DNA of 52,758 bases, taken from assembly GCF_019733355.1 (NCBI RefSeq), contig NZ_JAIHLQ010000043.1:1-52758 (forward strand), read 5' to 3'. Origin of the DNA: Pseudomonas baetica (GTDB taxonomy: Bacteria; Pseudomonadota; Gammaproteobacteria; Pseudomonadales; Pseudomonadaceae). Shown one piece after another: positions 50,863 to 52,758 of this stretch. Both the position numbers and the translations under genes were made by a program. Within the stretch, counting starts at the first letter, position 1, and the number at the start of each line of letters is the position of its first letter. The notes under the pieces were generated by a model. The model was not told the origin of the DNA. It searched no databases and worked only from the letters and a program-made list of their open reading frames with translations.

Positions 50863-51876
50863 ATGCTGATCAAAGTCCCTCAAACGTCTGACTGCCATGA
50901 GTCGGATGTCACGCCTGAATCCATTTACCTCTCTCGCCGCCAATTGCTTGGGGCCACTGCTGCCGGTATCGCCGTCAGTAGCCTGCCGCGCTGGGCGAGT
51001 GCCGACGATGCCGCTCGCTATGCTGATGTCGAGGCGAGTAAAGCGCCTGCCTGGTTTGCTGAAAAGCTTCCTTCTACTAAATGGGGAGCGGTCAACGTCA
51101 AGGATGAGGCGATTACGCCTTACAAAGACGCGACCCATTACAACAACTTCTATGAGTTTGGTACCGGCAAGGGGGATCCGGCTGCAAATGCCGGTTCGCT
51201 GAAAACCGAGCCGTGGAGTGTGGTCGTTGATGGGGAGGTGGCTAAGCCCGGCCGTTACGCGCTCGAAGACTTCATGAAGCCGTATCAGTTGGAGGAGCGC
51301 ATCTATCGTCTGCGCTGTGTTGAGGCTTGGTCGATGGTCATTCCGTGGATCGGTTTCCCTATTTCGGCGTTGCTCAAACAGGTCGAGCCGACCTCCAATG
51401 CCAAGTACATTCGCTTTGAAACTCTACAGGATCCCAAGAGCATGCCCGGGCAGCGCTCTGGTTTTGCCCTGATCGACTGGCCTTATGTAGAAGGTTTGCG
51501 TCTGGATGAGGCGATGAATCCTTTGGCTATTCTGGCGGTTGGCATGTATGGCCGTGAGTTGCCCAATCAAAACGGTGCTCCACTGCGCTTGGTAGTGCCA
51601 TGGAAGTATGGGTTCAAGAGTGTTAAATCCATTGTGCGTATTAGTCTGGTCAGTGAGCAGCCGAAGACAACCTGGCAAAGTATCGCCGCCGATGAGTATG
51701 GATTTTATGCGAACGTGAACCCGACGGTTGATCACCCGCGTTGGACGCAAGCTCGGGAGCGGCGCTTGCCCAATAGCCTGTTCAAGCCGAACGTGCGCGA
51801 TACGCAGATGTTCAACGGCTACGCGGATGAAGTCGCTTCTTTATATACAGGGCTCGATTTGCGGAAGAACTACTGA
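50863..51876 (+). CDS. msrP: Periplasmic methionine sulfoxide reductase catalytic subunit
   Basis: A 337-aa molybdoenzyme that repairs oxidised methionine in periplasmic proteins. A Tat signal with twin arginine R25-R26 (SRRQLLGATAAG) exports the folded, Moco-bearing protein. The molybdenum ligand cysteine is C152 in RLRCVEAWSMVIPWIGFP. Length and the THYNNFYEFGTGK segment are typical. It overlaps msrQ by one base (TGATG). Moco supply links it loosely to the MOSC protein at 3924. Confidence 0.96.
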   Translation: MLIKVPQTSDCHESDVTPESIYLSRRQLLGATAAGIAVSSLPRWASADDAARYADVEASKAPAWFAEKLPSTKWGAVNVKDEAITPYKDATHYNNFYEFGTGKGDPAANAGSLKTEPWSVVVDGEVAKPGRYALEDFMKPYQLEERIYRLRCVEAWSMVIPWIGFPISALLKQVEPTSNAKYIRFETLQDPKSMPGQRSGFALIDWPYVEGLRLDEAMNPLAILAVGMYGRELPNQNGAPLRLVVPWKYGFKSVKSIVRISLVSEQPKTTWQSIAADEYGFYANVNPTVDHPRWTQARERRLPNSLFKPNVRDTQMFNGYADEVASLYTGLDLRKNY

Positions 51877-52499
51877 TGCGATTCCCGTTTTGGCGTATAG
51901 GCGTTTTCATGGCGGCGGCGGTTTTGCCCTTGCTTTGGTTCTATCAGGCTTTTGCGGATTTGCTTGGTCCCGATCCCGGCAAGGTGCTGGTTGATCGGTT
52001 AGGGCTTGGTACGTTGGTGTTGTTGCTGATCACCTTGAGCATGACGCCTTTGCAGAAGCTGACCGGTTGGGCGGGGTGGATCGCAGTTCGTCGGCAGTTG
52101 GGGCTTTGGTGTTTTGCCTATGTGGTTCTACATCTAAGTAGCTACATGGCATTTATTCTGGGTTTCGATTGGTCCCAGCTAGGGGTAGAGCTGCGTAAGC
52201 GGCCGTACATTATTGTCGGGACGCTGGGATTCCTCGGATTGCTGGCTTTGGCGGTGACTTCCAATCGCTACAGTCAACGCCGTTTGGGTGTTCGATGGAA
52301 GAAGTTACATCGGCTGGTGTACCTGATTCTGGGGCTGGGATTGCTGCATATGCTGTGGATCGTGCGGGCTGATCTCAAGGAGTGGGCTGTCTATGCTTTT
52401 ATAGGTGCTCTGCTTCTGTTGCTGCGCGTTCCTCCTGTTGCTCGTCGAGTCCCGCGTTTATTGGCTAGAAAGCAGATTCTGAAAGAAAAACGAAATTAA
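51876..52499 (+). CDS. msrQ: MsrQ haem b membrane subunit
   Basis: A 207-aa inner-membrane flavocytochrome-like protein that passes electrons from the quinone pool to MsrP. About six helices with ferric-reductase-like segments and conserved histidines (VVLHLSSYMAF, KKLHRLVYL, LLHMLWIV) as haem ligands. The ATG shares its A with the msrP stop. It is the last gene before the rRNA operon promoter region. Confidence 0.95.
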   Translation: MRFPFWRIGVFMAAAVLPLLWFYQAFADLLGPDPGKVLVDRLGLGTLVLLLITLSMTPLQKLTGWAGWIAVRRQLGLWCFAYVVLHLSSYMAFILGFDWSQLGVELRKRPYIIVGTLGFLGLLALAVTSNRYSQRRLGVRWKKLHRLVYLILGLGLLHMLWIVRADLKEWAVYAFIGALLLLLRVPPVARRVPRLLARKQILKEKRN

Positions 52500-52502
52500 C
52501 GG

Positions 52503-52530
52503 TTGACGGCGAATTCCAGACGTCTATAAT
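52503..52530 (+). promoter_or_regulatory. rRNA operon promoter P1
   Basis: TTGACG and TATAAT with 16-nt spacing, followed by the GC-rich discriminator TCGCCCC, the hallmark of ppGpp/DksA-controlled rrn promoters. The 16S gene itself begins beyond the window. Confidence 0.85.
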
Positions 52531-52648
52531 TCGCCCCACTTCCGGCGCAGTCGAAACGGAAAACTCCTTGAGATTCAATGAGTTATGATGTTTTCGGCGG
52601 TGGGTTGCTTCAGGTTATCGAAGCCAGAAAGAAGTTGAAAAAGAGGTG

Positions 52649-52676
52649 TTGACAGCAGCGTGTAACGCTGTAGAAT
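52649..52676 (+). promoter_or_regulatory. rRNA operon promoter P2
   Basis: TTGACA and TAGAAT with 16-nt spacing, followed by TCGCCTCCCGC. It is the second of two tandem promoters upstream of the predicted rRNA operon; the leader continues to the window edge at 52758. Confidence 0.88.
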
Positions 52677-52758
52677 TCGCCTCCCGCTGACGAGAGATCG
52701 GAGGCGCAAGTGGTTGAAGTTGTTGAAGAATTCTTCGAAAGCTTCTGAAAATAATCAC

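Overview
The window is a stretch of chromosome from a gamma-proteobacterium of the genus Pseudomonas, most likely the P. fluorescens group. Evidence: the CbrA/CbrB/CrcZ catabolite-control locus, a PrrF iron-responsive small RNA, PilD-type type IV pilus genes, many Pseudomonas-specific DUF proteins, moderately high GC, and dispersed REP/REPIN palindromes of the fluorescens type. From memory, gene order follows two blocks of P. aeruginosa PAO1: ndh to pilA, then acs/pgi/pan to ilvC/pssA/msrPQ and an rrn operon. The identification rests on protein and motif recognition alone; no database search was run.

Layout. 1-422: tRNA-Asn (partial), tRNA-Pro, tRNA-Lys and a second identical tRNA-Pro, with terminators. 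545-2170: chemoreceptor. 2337-6846: type II NADH dehydrogenase and a set of small, mostly uncharacterised genes. 6646-11924: yacG-coaE-pilD-pilC-pilB on the minus strand, with the major pilin pilA divergent from a sigma-54 promoter. 12222-18081: a sigma-54-driven BON protein, DUF2845, an AsmA-like DUF748 protein, an RlmI-type methyltransferase and an MpaB-family protein. 18133-24773: acs, pgi, panC, panB, folK (panD is not in its usual place). 24776-33105: pcnB, the small RNA CrcZ, cbrB, cbrA, cbrX, gluQ, dksA. 33440-35639: aminotransferase, sfsA, Rieske protein. 35682-38540: an eroded haem-uptake locus (phuT scar, frameshifted phuU, phuV, phuW). 38554-42135: PrrF sRNA, cbpA, a TfoX C-terminal-like protein, a pentapeptide protein and a kinase-like/P-loop fusion. 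42254-46114: PBP1b with its activator LpoP, YqcC, DUF4124. 46220-52499: ilvI-ilvH-ilvC, pssA, msrP-msrQ. 52503-52758: tandem rRNA promoters of an rrn operon that starts beyond the right edge.

How the genes work together. Three regulatory RNA circuits are visible. (1) CbrA/CbrB with sigma-54 drives CrcZ, which titrates Hfq/Crc. Matching AAnAAnAA motifs lie over the ribosome binding sites of acs and the chemoreceptor, so both are plausible targets in the same window. (2) Fur controls PrrF, and probably the promoter left in front of the decayed haem transporter. (3) DksA is encoded about 20 kb from an rrn promoter pair of the kind it regulates. Three well-formed sigma-54 promoters occur (pilA, the BON gene, crcZ). 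Most of the window is conserved core genome. The most unusual points are the degenerating phu locus, the absence of panD, the sigma-54 BON promoter with a repeated upstream element, and the long structured ilv leader.
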